Shown: piece after piece, positions 55,459-63,314 of the stretch | Layout: the number at the start of each line of letters is the position of its first letter | Numbering within the stretch: position 1 is the stretch's first letter | From: Sphingomonas sp. RIT328 | Lineage (GTDB): Bacteria; Pseudomonadota; Alphaproteobacteria; Sphingomonadales; Sphingomonadaceae | NCBI RefSeq assembly: GCF_000632225.1 | Contig: NZ_JFYV01000005.1 | Coordinates: 1-64,000 of the forward strand | DNA length: 64,000 nt | Direction of reading: 5' to 3' | The notes under the pieces: generated by a model | What the model was told of the DNA's origin: nothing | What the model saw: only the letters and a program-made list of their open reading frames with translations | Databases searched by the model: none | Translations under genes and position numbers: made by a program

Positions 55459-56114
55459 GCTATCGACGCATCACGCTCGCATCGCTGCTGACCGTCGCCG
55501 GGCTGGGGTTGATCGCCGCGACCGCGTTACAGCGGCTGCCGACCGGCACGAGCCTGCCGGTACATTGGAACGGCGCGGGACAGGCGAATGGCTTTGCGTC
55601 CGCCGACCGCGCCCTGTTCATGCCGGTGGTATCGGCGGCCGTGATCAGCCTTGTCATGGCGATACTGCCGCGGATCGAGCCGATGCAGCATCGCCTGCAG
55701 CAAAGCGCGCCGCTCTACCGGACGGCGTGGGCGGGACTGCTCGGCATGATGATCCTGACCGAGATCGTCATCGCCGCACCGGCGTTCGGCCTGTGGCTGC
55801 CGGCGACGCTGCATCTCGCGGCCTGCGGCCTGCTGCTGATCGTCCTCGGCAACGCCCTGCCCAAGTCCCGCCCCGGTTTCTTCGTCGGCATCCGCACGCC
55901 CTGGACCCTGACGGACCCAGAGAACTGGATCGCGACCCACCGGCTCGGCGCCCGGACGATGATCCTCGGCGGCGTGATGATCGTCATGGCGGCCGTGCTG
56001 CCGATCGAAGCCGGTATGCGGCAGGCCTGCGTCATCGCCGGGATCATCGTGGCGGTCGCCCCGCCGGTCATCTATTCCTGGTGGTTCTGGCACCGCCGCA
56101 CGGTTCGCCGTTAG
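55455..56114 (+). CDS. sdpI: SdpI-family membrane protein (DUF1648)
   Basis: A 219-residue protein with about six membrane helices. The N-terminal part contains the DUF1648 motif LPVHWNGAGQANGFAS, and the C-terminal part the SdpI signature GFFVGIRTPWTLTDPENWIATHRLGAR. In Bacillus, SdpI gives immunity to the SdpC toxin and relieves SdpR repression; Gram-negative homologues exist without sdpC. No toxin gene is visible nearby. Confidence 0.9.
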   Translation: MSYRRITLASLLTVAGLGLIAATALQRLPTGTSLPVHWNGAGQANGFASADRALFMPVVSAAVISLVMAILPRIEPMQHRLQQSAPLYRTAWAGLLGMMILTEIVIAAPAFGLWLPATLHLAACGLLLIVLGNALPKSRPGFFVGIRTPWTLTDPENWIATHRLGARTMILGGVMIVMAAVLPIEAGMRQACVIAGIIVAVAPPVIYSWWFWHRRTVRR

Positions 56115-56117
56115 GCG

Positions 56118-57956
56118 TTACTCCGCCGCCAGCGCGCCTTCGCTCGCCCCGGCGACGTCGTCATCCTGCGCCTGGCGCGCCCACATCTCGGCATAGGTGC
56201 CGCCGAGCCGGAGCAGTTCGGCATGGGTGCCGCGCTCGGCGACGCGGCCGCCGTCGAGGACGACGATCTGGTCGGCGTGGACCACCGTCGACAGGCGGTG
56301 GGCGATGACGATCGTCGTGCGGCCGCGCTCGATCGCCTCGAGCGTATCGAGGATCTCCGCCTCGGTACGGCTGTCGAGCGCGCTGGTCGCCTCGTCGAGG
56401 ATCAGGATCGGCGGGTTCTTGAGCAAGGTGCGCGCGATCGCGACGCGCTGCTTCTCGCCGCCCGACAGTTTGAGGCCGCGTTCGCCGACGCGGGCGTCAT
56501 AGCCGTCGGGCTGGCGCTCGATGAAGCCGGCGATCACCGCGCCCGCCGCGGCGGCCTCCACCTCGGCGCGGCTCGCGCCTTCGCGGCCGTAGGCGATGTT
56601 GTACCCGATCGTGTCGTTGAACAGTACCGTATCCTGCGGCACGATGCCGATCGCGGCGCGCAGAGTCGCCTGCTGGACGTCGCGGATGTCCTGCCCGTCG
56701 ATCGTGATGCGGCCGGCGGCGACGTCGTAGAAACGGTACATCAGCCGCGCGAGCGTCGACTTGCCCGCGCCCGACGGCCCGACCACCGCGAGCGTGCTGC
56801 CCGCCGGCACGTCGAGGTTGAGTCCTTTCAGGATCTCGCGATCGGGATCATAGCCGAAGCGCACGTCCTCGAAACGGACATGGCCCTGCGCGACGGCGAG
56901 CGCCGCGGCGCCGGGTGCATCGACCACCTCGGCGGGGGTGTCGATCAGCGCGAACATGCTCGCCATGTCGATCACGCCCTGGCGGATCGTGCGATAGACC
57001 ATGCCGAGCAGGTCGAGCGGCCGGAACAGCTGCGCGAGCAAGGTCGAGACGAAGACAACGTCACCTGCCGAGAAGCTGCCGCGGCTCCAGCCCCAGGCGA
57101 CATAGGCCATGCCGCCGCCGAGCATCAGATTGGTGATCAGCGCCTGACCGACGTTGAGCCAGGCGAGGCTGTTCTCCGACTTGGTCGCGGCGGCGGCATA
57201 AGCGGAGATGGCGGCATCGTAACGGCGCGCCTCGCGCTCCTCGGCGCCGAAATATTTGACCGTCTCGAAGTTGAGCAGCGAATCGACCGCATGCGCGACC
57301 GCGCCGGTATCGAGGTCATTCATCTGCGCGCGCAGCGCATTGCGCCAGTCGGTCACCTTCTGTGTGAACAGGATGTAGACCACGACCATCGCCACCGTCG
57401 CGACGACCAGCGGCCAGCCGAAGCTGTGCCAGAAGATGCCGAGCACCAGCGCCAGCTCGAGCACCGTCGGCGCGATGTTGAACAGCAGGAAGTAGAGCAT
57501 CGTATCGATGCTCTTGGTGCCGCGTTCGACCACCTTGGTCACCGCGCCGGTGCGCCGTTCGAGGTGGAAGCGCAGCGACAGGCCGTGCAGGTGGCGGAAG
57601 ACGTTGGCGGCGAGGCGGCGGGTCGCATCCTGGCCGACGCGCTCGAACACCGCGTTGCGCAGGTTGTCGAACAAGGTCGTCGAGAAACGCGACGCGGCAT
57701 AGCCGACGACGAGCAGGATCACGATCGTCGCGACGCCGCGATCGCCCACCGCCATCCGGTCGACGGCATATTTCAGCGTATAGGCGGCGCCGAACACCTG
57801 GACGAGCTTGCTCATCACGACGAGCGTCATCGCGCCGACGATCCGCGCCTTCAGCGCCGGCTGCCCCGCCGGCCACAGATAGGGCAGGAAGCGGCGCAGC
57901 GTCGGCAGCAGCGGCTGGTCGGCACGGGTGTGGCTGGTCGGATCGGTCGGCGGCAT
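56118..57956 (-). CDS. Atm1-type ABC exporter (ABCB7 family)
   Basis: A 612-residue half-transporter with membrane domain to about residue 320 and ATPase domain after about 355. Membrane signatures include FLPYLWPAGQPALKARIVGAM, GTKSIDTMLYFLLFNIAPTVLELALV and LNFETVKYFGAE; the ATPase has GPSGAGKST, LSGGEKQRVAIARTLLK, LILDEATSALD and IAHRLST. Very like the Novosphingobium Atm1 that exports glutathione-metal or polysulfide species. The ATG at 57956 (MPPTDP) is favoured since relatives begin there; an ATG ten codons upstream exists. Confidence 0.93.
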   Translation of the reverse strand: MPPTDPTSHTRADQPLLPTLRRFLPYLWPAGQPALKARIVGAMTLVVMSKLVQVFGAAYTLKYAVDRMAVGDRGVATIVILLVVGYAASRFSTTLFDNLRNAVFERVGQDATRRLAANVFRHLHGLSLRFHLERRTGAVTKVVERGTKSIDTMLYFLLFNIAPTVLELALVLGIFWHSFGWPLVVATVAMVVVYILFTQKVTDWRNALRAQMNDLDTGAVAHAVDSLLNFETVKYFGAEEREARRYDAAISAYAAAATKSENSLAWLNVGQALITNLMLGGGMAYVAWGWSRGSFSAGDVVFVSTLLAQLFRPLDLLGMVYRTIRQGVIDMASMFALIDTPAEVVDAPGAAALAVAQGHVRFEDVRFGYDPDREILKGLNLDVPAGSTLAVVGPSGAGKSTLARLMYRFYDVAAGRITIDGQDIRDVQQATLRAAIGIVPQDTVLFNDTIGYNIAYGREGASRAEVEAAAAGAVIAGFIERQPDGYDARVGERGLKLSGGEKQRVAIARTLLKNPPILILDEATSALDSRTEAEILDTLEAIERGRTTIVIAHRLSTVVHADQIVVLDGGRVAERGTHAELLRLGGTYAEMWARQAQDDDVAGASEGALAAE

Positions 57957-58053
57957 TGCCACCCATGTAAGTGCTGACGGGGCCATGCGAAAGCGACGCG
58001 GCGGAACATAAGGCCACCGTCGCGGATTTTAGCGGTCAGACAGCGAGGCTTTT

Positions 58054-58284
58054 ATGGAACCGCTCTTCTACGTCATGGCGATCATGGGCTGCGCGGACGG
58101 CAACGTCCAGTGCACCGAGGCGCGTATCGTGCCGACGCATTATACGTCGATGGCGCAATGCCGCGCGGCGCTGACCGACCAGCTCGCCCGGAATACCGAC
58201 GTGCCCTATCCGATGATCGGCGCCGCCTGCCGGACCGCCGGCGCGCAGATCGCCAAGGCCGAGGGCAAGGCGAAGCGGTCGTAA
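58054..58284 (+). CDS. Small cysteine-containing protein of unknown function
   Basis: A 76-residue protein, MEPLFYVMAIMGCADGNVQC..., with a short hydrophobic start and four cysteines (residues 13, 20, 36, 59 by count). The cysteine spacing and a conserved-looking VQCTEARIVPTHYTSMAQC suggest a secreted or membrane-facing small protein. The start fits a lone ATG; the gene stands between a divergent ABC exporter and a REP-like repeat. Confidence 0.65.
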   Translation: MEPLFYVMAIMGCADGNVQCTEARIVPTHYTSMAQCRAALTDQLARNTDVPYPMIGAACRTAGAQIAKAEGKAKRS

Positions 58285-58323
58285 CGGTGCACCTGGGGGG
58301 GGCGTGGCGCAACCGGCCCTCAT

Positions 58324-58410
58324 CCGTTAGGGCTGAGCCCGCCGAAGCCCGGGCCTCCTCAAGCGAGTTATCTGCGGATATCCGCCCTTCGACAGGCTCG
58401 GGGCTAACGG
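58324..58410. repeat. Inverted pair of REP-like elements
   Basis: CCGTTAGGGCTGAGCCCGCC begins at 58324; the partner CTTCGACAGGCTCGGGGCTA lies at 58388-58407 and ends in ACGG at 58410. They sit between convergent genes and can fold into a long hairpin. Third copy of the family in the window. Confidence 0.75.
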
Positions 58411-58443
58411 CTTCTCACGGATACAGATCCGAGGCGCCAGTCG

Positions 58444-59391
58444 TCACCGCGGCCGCTGCCACAATCCCGGATCGCGCGGTACCGCCGCGATCGTCAGCCG
58501 CTGCCGCGCATCGATCGCCGCCTGCACGATGAAGCCGAGCTTCTCGCCCTTGCCCGTCGTCACCCGCGCGTCCCACGCCCGTTCGCCGCGCTCCGCCACC
58601 TTGCGGCCGATCGCGCCATAGATGCGCGCCGCGGCGAGCACCGCCCAGGCGGAGCGGAACGACAGCGCGCGCGTGCCGATGCGCGCGCTCGCCTCGAACT
58701 GTGCGGCGCGGGTGGTCAGGCGGCGGGCGAGCGCGGCGAGCGCCGGGCGGTTGGCCGGCGCCATCACCGCATCGGGCGCGATCCCCGCCTCGGCGAGCCA
58801 ATCGGTCGGCAGATAGCAGCGCCCCGCCGCGGCATCCTCGTCGAGATCGCGCGCGATATTGGCGAGCTGGAAGGCGAGGCCGAGGTCGCAGGCACGGTCG
58901 AGTACGGCGTCGTCGTCGGGCGATACGCCCATGATCACCGCCATCATGCAGCCGACGACACCGGCGACGTGATAGCAATAGCGCAGCAGATCGTCCTCGG
59001 TGCGCGGCCGCCAGCCGTCCGCGTCGAGCCGGAAGCCTTGGATCAGGTCGTGCGCGAAGCGCGGCGGCAGGCGCGTCTCGCCCGCGACGAGGCGCAGCGC
59101 GTCGAACGCGGGCACGCCGATGACGTCGCCGGCAAGCGCCGCATCGGTGAGCATCGCCATCGCCGCGATCCGCGCCGGCGCATCCTCGACCACCGACATG
59201 ACGTGGCCGTGATCCTGCCCGTCGGCGATATCGTCGCAGGCGCGGCACCAGGCGTAGAGCAGCCACGCCCGCTCGCGCGTCCGCCGGTCGAACAACAGGC
59301 TCGCGGCCGCGAAGCTCTTCGACCCGCGCGCGATCGATTCGTGCGCGGTGGCGACGATCGCGTCGCGGCTCGGGCCGGCGCTAGAGGTCAG
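58444..59391 (-). CDS. crtB: Phytoene/squalene synthase family protein, probably phytoene synthase
   Basis: A trans-isoprenyl-diphosphate synthase of about 315 residues. Helix motif ESIARGSKSFAAAS, first Asp-rich motif YAWCRACDDIADG and second FQLANIARDLDEDAAAGRCYLP are present, with RYCYHVAGVVG. The frame starts with CTG (59391), giving a leader MTSSAGPSRDA and the expected N-terminal motif; no ATG, GTG or TTG exists before that motif, and the first TTG (59295) would delete it. The CTG overlaps the end of the LOG gene by 11 bases. The carotenoid role is inferred from family and organism type; a hopanoid/squalene role is possible. Confidence 0.85.
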   Translation of the reverse strand: MTSSAGPSRDAIVATAHESIARGSKSFAAASLLFDRRTRERAWLLYAWCRACDDIADGQDHGHVMSVVEDAPARIAAMAMLTDAALAGDVIGVPAFDALRLVAGETRLPPRFAHDLIQGFRLDADGWRPRTEDDLLRYCYHVAGVVGCMMAVIMGVSPDDDAVLDRACDLGLAFQLANIARDLDEDAAAGRCYLPTDWLAEAGIAPDAVMAPANRPALAALARRLTTRAAQFEASARIGTRALSFRSAWAVLAAARIYGAIGRKVAERGERAWDARVTTGKGEKLGFIVQAAIDARQRLTIAAVPRDPGLWQRPR

Positions 59392-59962
59392 ACGTCTTCA
59401 TCCGCACGATCGGCTGCGTCGGCTGATGCGCCGCCATCTGCGCGAGCAGCCCGTCGAGCGTGTCGTCGACGATCAGCAGGTCGCGATGCTGCGGGCGCAG
59501 GAAGCCGACCTCGGCCGATTTGCGCCAGAAGGCGATGAGATCGTCATAATAGCCGGCGACGTTGAGCAGCCCGACCGGATTGGCGTGATAGCCGAGCTGC
59601 GCCCAGCTCAGCGCCTCCCACAATTCGTCCATCGTGCCAGTGCCGCCGGGGATGGTGACGAAGCCGTCCGACAGGTCGGTGAATAGCGCCTTGCGCGCGT
59701 GCATGCCCGCGACGACGTGCAGCTCGGTAAGGCCGCGATGCGCCACTTCGGCATCGACCAGCGCCTGCGGGATGACGCCGATCACCTCGCCCCCCGCCGC
59801 CAGCGCACCATCGGCGACCGCGCCCATCAATCCGAGCCGGCCGCCGCCATAGACGAGGCCGATGCCGCGCTCGGCGAGCGTGCGACCGACCGAGCGGGCG
59901 GAGTCGAGATAGACGGGGTCGGCGGGCGTCGCGGAGCCGCAATAGATGGCGAGGCGTTTCAT
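59381..59962 (-). CDS. LOG family protein (TIGR00730)
   Basis: A 193-residue Rossmann-fold protein. GSATPADPVYLDSAR, GIGLVYGGGRLGLMGAVADGAL and FVTIPGGTGTMDELWEALSWAQLGYHANP give both conserved motifs (GGGRLGLMG and PGGTGTMDE). LOG proteins release ribose 5-phosphate from cytokinin nucleotides or AMP. The ATG at 59962 is standard. Its end overlaps the likely CTG start of the synthase gene. Confidence 0.93.
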   Translation of the reverse strand: MKRLAIYCGSATPADPVYLDSARSVGRTLAERGIGLVYGGGRLGLMGAVADGALAAGGEVIGVIPQALVDAEVAHRGLTELHVVAGMHARKALFTDLSDGFVTIPGGTGTMDELWEALSWAQLGYHANPVGLLNVAGYYDDLIAFWRKSAEVGFLRPQHRDLLIVDDTLDGLLAQMAAHQPTQPIVRMKTSDL

Positions 59963-60041
59963 GCTCCTGCCGCTACGCGACCGCGCGCCGGGCGACAAGC
60001 GGCGCGGGGCATCGGCCGGCATCCTCTTCCGCGCCGCACCC

Positions 60042-60515
60042 TCATTCCGCCGCCTGCACGTCCTCGGGCAGCGCCCAGATCAGGTCGCCGGGGCCGAGCG
60101 TGCGGCCGTCGTGCGCATGTACCGCCACCGGCGCGATCGGCCGCTGGTCGCGCGCATCGACGAGGACGGGGAAGGCCGGCTCGCCCAATTCCCAGCGCTC
60201 GCCCCATTGGCGCAGCGCGACCATCGTCGGCAGCAGCGCATGCCCCTTGTCGGTCAGCGTATAGCGGATCCTGCGCCGGTCCTTGGGCAGCGGCTCGCGT
60301 TGCAGGATGCCGTGATCGACCAGCCGCGCCAGCCGGTTGGCGAGGATGTTGCGCGCGATGCCGAGCTCCGCCTGGAACGCCTCGAAATGATGCAGGCCGT
60401 TGAACGCGGCGCGCAGGATCAGGAACGACCAGCGTTCCCCCATCGCCTCGAGCGCTGCGGGCAGGCTGCAGCCGCGCAGCGATTCGCGTAAGGGTGGGGG
60501 CTTGGCTGTCGTCAT
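60042..60515 (-). CDS. HxlR-family transcriptional regulator
   Basis: A 157-residue winged-helix protein. The CSLPAALEAMGERWSFLILRAAFNGLHHFEAFQAELGIARNILANRLARLVDHGIL segment is the HxlR signature; the wing is DRRRIRYTLTDKGHALLP. A C-terminal extension of about 50 residues (RDQRPIAPVAVHAHDGR) is seen in many paralogues. The ATG at 60515 was chosen; upstream frame is Arg-rich. Divergent from rel/spoT with 87 bases between. Confidence 0.9.
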   Translation of the reverse strand: MTTAKPPPLRESLRGCSLPAALEAMGERWSFLILRAAFNGLHHFEAFQAELGIARNILANRLARLVDHGILQREPLPKDRRRIRYTLTDKGHALLPTMVALRQWGERWELGEPAFPVLVDARDQRPIAPVAVHAHDGRTLGPGDLIWALPEDVQAAE

Positions 60516-60602
60516 GCCGGCGCAGCCTAGCCGATCGCGCGGCGGCCTGCGACCGGCGTGCCGCGGTCTGCTCATCGAAATCGTACACGTATCCGCAACA
60601 AG

Positions 60603-62744
60603 ATGTTGCAAAGCACCATCGGCCTCCCCCATGTGGTCGACGTGCTACGGCAATATGAACTGGTCGACCGCGTGCTCGACTATGACCCGGATGCGGACGA
60701 GGCGCTGCTCAACCGCGCCTACGTCTTCTCGATGCAGGCGCACGGCAGCCAGAAGCGCGCGAGCGGCGATCCCTATTTCAGCCATCCGATCGAGGTGGCG
60801 GGCATCCTCACCGACCTCAGGCTCGACGACGAGACGATCGCCACCGCGATCCTGCACGATACGATCGAGGATACGGTCGCGACGCCCGAGGAGATCACCC
60901 GGTTGTTCGGCGGCAATGTCGCGCGGCTGGTCGACGGCGTGACCAAATTGAGCAAGATCGAGGCGCAGACCGAGAACGAACGCGCCGCCGAGAATCTGCG
61001 CAAGTTCCTGCTCGCCATGTCGGACGACATCCGCGTGTTGCTCGTCAAGCTCGCCGACCGGCTGCACAACATGCGCACGCTCCATCACATCGCCAAGCCC
61101 GAGAAGCGGCGGCGGATCGCGAAGGAGACGATGGACATCTACGCGCCGCTCGCCGAGCGGATCGGGATGTACGAGTTCATGAAGGAGATGCAGACGCTCG
61201 CCTTCGAACAGCTCGAGCCGGAAGCGTTCGAATCAATCAGCAAGCGGCTCGAACAGCTCAAGACCGGCGGCGGCGACCGGATCGCGCGCATCGCCTCCGG
61301 CCTCAAGCTGCTGCTCGGCCGCGCCGGCGTCGAGGCCGAGGTGACGGGGCGCGAGAAACACCCTTATTCGATCTGGCGCAAGATGAGCGAGCGCCACATC
61401 AGCTTCGAGCAGCTCTCCGACGTGATGGCGTTCCGCGCGATCGTGCCGACGGTGGAGGATTGCTATCGCACGCTCGGCATCATCCATCGCCGCTGGCCGA
61501 TGGTGCCGGGGCGGTTCAAGGACTATATCTCGACGCCCAAGCGCAACGGCTATCGCTCGCTGCACACCAGCGTCATCCATGCCGACAATGCGCGCATCGA
61601 GATCCAGATCCGCACCGCCGACATGCATGCCGAGGCCGAATTCGGCCTCGCCGCGCACTGGGCGTACAAGGAAAAGAAGGTTCGCGCCGACAGCCAGCAC
61701 AGCTGGATCGCCGATCTGGTCGAGATCCTCGAAACCGCGGGCAGCCCCGAAGAGCTGCTCGAACATACCCGCATGGCGATGTATCAGGATCGCATCTTCG
61801 CCTTCACGCCGAAGGGCGAGCTGATCCAGCTGCCCAAGGGCGCGACGCCGATCGATTTCGCCTATGCGGTGCACACCGATCTCGGCGACCAGGCGGTCGG
61901 TGCCAAGATCAACGGCCGCGTCGTGCCGCTGTCGACGGTGATCGAGAACGGCGATCAGGTGCAGGTGCTGCGCTCCAAGGGGCAGGTGCCGCAGCCCGGC
62001 TGGCTCAACTTTGCGATCACCGGCAAGGCGCTCGCCGGTATCCGCCGCTACCTGCGCAACCGCGAGCGCGACGAGCTGATCGCACTCGGCCGCAAGCTGT
62101 ACGACGATATCGTCCGCCGCCTGCCCGCGCAGCTCGGCAGCGACGCGCTCGACCATGCGCTGTCGCGGCTCAACCTCGGCGACGAGGCGGCGCTGATGGC
62201 GGCGATCGCGCGACGCACCCTGTCCGACCATGCGGTGATGGAGGCTCTGATGCCGGGATCGGCGGGGGCCGACGTCGCGCCGCTCGCGCCGCAGTCCACC
62301 GCGATCTCGATCAAGGGGCTGACGCCGGGCGTCGCCTTCGACCTCGCCGAATGCTGCCATCCGGTGCCGGGCGACCGGATCGTCGGGCTGCGCCGCCCCG
62401 ATGCGGGGATCGAGGTCCATGCGATCGACTGCCCGGTGCTCGCCGAACTCGCCGAGCGCGGCACCGACGAGACCGACTGGGTCGACGTCGACTGGGGCGA
62501 CAAGAGCGACGGCGCGGTGGCGCGGATCAGCGTGCAGGTGAAGAACGAACCCGGCGCGCTCGGCATCGTCTCGACGATCATCGGCGCGCATCGCGCGAAC
62601 ATCATCGCGTTGCGGCTCGATACGCGCGATTCGATGTTCCACACCAACGTCATCGACGTCGAGGTGCACGACGTGCAGCAACTGATGCGGCTGATTGCGG
62701 CGCTGCGCGCGGCGGACGCGGTGAATGCGGTGGAGCGGGTGTGA
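60603..62744 (+). CDS. rsh: Bifunctional (p)ppGpp synthetase/hydrolase (RelA/SpoT family)
   Basis: A 713-residue RSH protein of the stringent response. The hydrolase domain has DPYFSHPIEVAGILTDL and ILHDTIEDT with the HD metal ligands; the synthetase domain has VTGREKHPYSIWRKM, LSDVMAFRAIV and GRFKDYISTPKRNGYRSLHTSVI; then a TGS domain (FAFTPKGELIQLPKGATPIDFAYAVHTDLG) and a C-terminal ACT domain. Both catalytic centres appear intact. The start is the ATG at MLQSTIG. The organism probably has a single RSH, as most alphaproteobacteria do. Confidence 0.96.
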   Translation: MLQSTIGLPHVVDVLRQYELVDRVLDYDPDADEALLNRAYVFSMQAHGSQKRASGDPYFSHPIEVAGILTDLRLDDETIATAILHDTIEDTVATPEEITRLFGGNVARLVDGVTKLSKIEAQTENERAAENLRKFLLAMSDDIRVLLVKLADRLHNMRTLHHIAKPEKRRRIAKETMDIYAPLAERIGMYEFMKEMQTLAFEQLEPEAFESISKRLEQLKTGGGDRIARIASGLKLLLGRAGVEAEVTGREKHPYSIWRKMSERHISFEQLSDVMAFRAIVPTVEDCYRTLGIIHRRWPMVPGRFKDYISTPKRNGYRSLHTSVIHADNARIEIQIRTADMHAEAEFGLAAHWAYKEKKVRADSQHSWIADLVEILETAGSPEELLEHTRMAMYQDRIFAFTPKGELIQLPKGATPIDFAYAVHTDLGDQAVGAKINGRVVPLSTVIENGDQVQVLRSKGQVPQPGWLNFAITGKALAGIRRYLRNRERDELIALGRKLYDDIVRRLPAQLGSDALDHALSRLNLGDEAALMAAIARRTLSDHAVMEALMPGSAGADVAPLAPQSTAISIKGLTPGVAFDLAECCHPVPGDRIVGLRRPDAGIEVHAIDCPVLAELAERGTDETDWVDVDWGDKSDGAVARISVQVKNEPGALGIVSTIIGAHRANIIALRLDTRDSMFHTNVIDVEVHDVQQLMRLIAALRAADAVNAVERV

Positions 62745-62785
62745 TGCCGGCGGCGGCAGTGGCGCGCCGCCGGAGATGAGTGAGG

Positions 62786-63292
62786 TTAGTTCGGGCTTGG
62801 ATGATCGTTGCTTGTCTCGATATTGAAGTAGTATCTGTCGAAGCCATTGCCGGTGACGGAACATTTCGGTAGCGGATCGCCGTCGTAGCGGGAGGCGGAT
62901 GCCGATACGAATTCACCGGTTGACGTCTTGTACGTGATGCCGAACATGCAAACCGGGGTATTGGTTTTTTTGGTATCGCGGTCTTCGTAGCTATACGACG
63001 CCTTGAACCAGACTTCGGTATAATAGGCTACATCCAGCATGCGGATTCTGCCCATCTTGCTTTTGCCGGCCTCGATCGTACCGTCTATCCGATCGGTCAC
63101 GGTGCCGTCATCATGGCCGGTGCCGTAGCGAGCACTATTCTCTATATCATAGATTGTAACTAGATAGGGGGTATTGTTCGTTAAGGTTATCCAATAGTTA
63201 TGATCTGAGACCTGAGCGTTTGCCGTTGCTGAAGCGCCGACTGTTACGGCGAAAAGGAGAGCGGCGGTAATTAGACGAAGGGGATTTTTCAT
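62786..63292 (-). CDS. Exported protein of unknown function, A/T-rich
   Basis: A 168-residue secreted protein. The signal peptide LRLITAALLFAVTVGASATANA is followed by QVSDHNYWITLTNNTPYLVTIYD, a beta-rich body with two conserved-looking cysteines (VCMFGIT, KCSVTGNGFD). It looks like a small beta-sandwich with a nonpolar/aromatic pattern, but no family is recognised. The ATG has GGAGAA six bases upstream. Base composition is far lower in GC than the rest of the window. It shares direction with the pentapeptide gene, 22 bases apart. Confidence 0.8.
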   Translation of the reverse strand: MKNPLRLITAALLFAVTVGASATANAQVSDHNYWITLTNNTPYLVTIYDIENSARYGTGHDDGTVTDRIDGTIEAGKSKMGRIRMLDVAYYTEVWFKASYSYEDRDTKKTNTPVCMFGITYKTSTGEFVSASASRYDGDPLPKCSVTGNGFDRYYFNIETSNDHPSPN

Positions 63293-63314
63293 TGACGTTC
63301 TCCGATCAACGAAT

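Noticed and set aside
60603..61088. A separate small HD-domain hydrolase at the start of rel/spoT
   Set aside because: The frame runs unbroken into the synthetase, TGS and ACT domains; it is one bifunctional protein.
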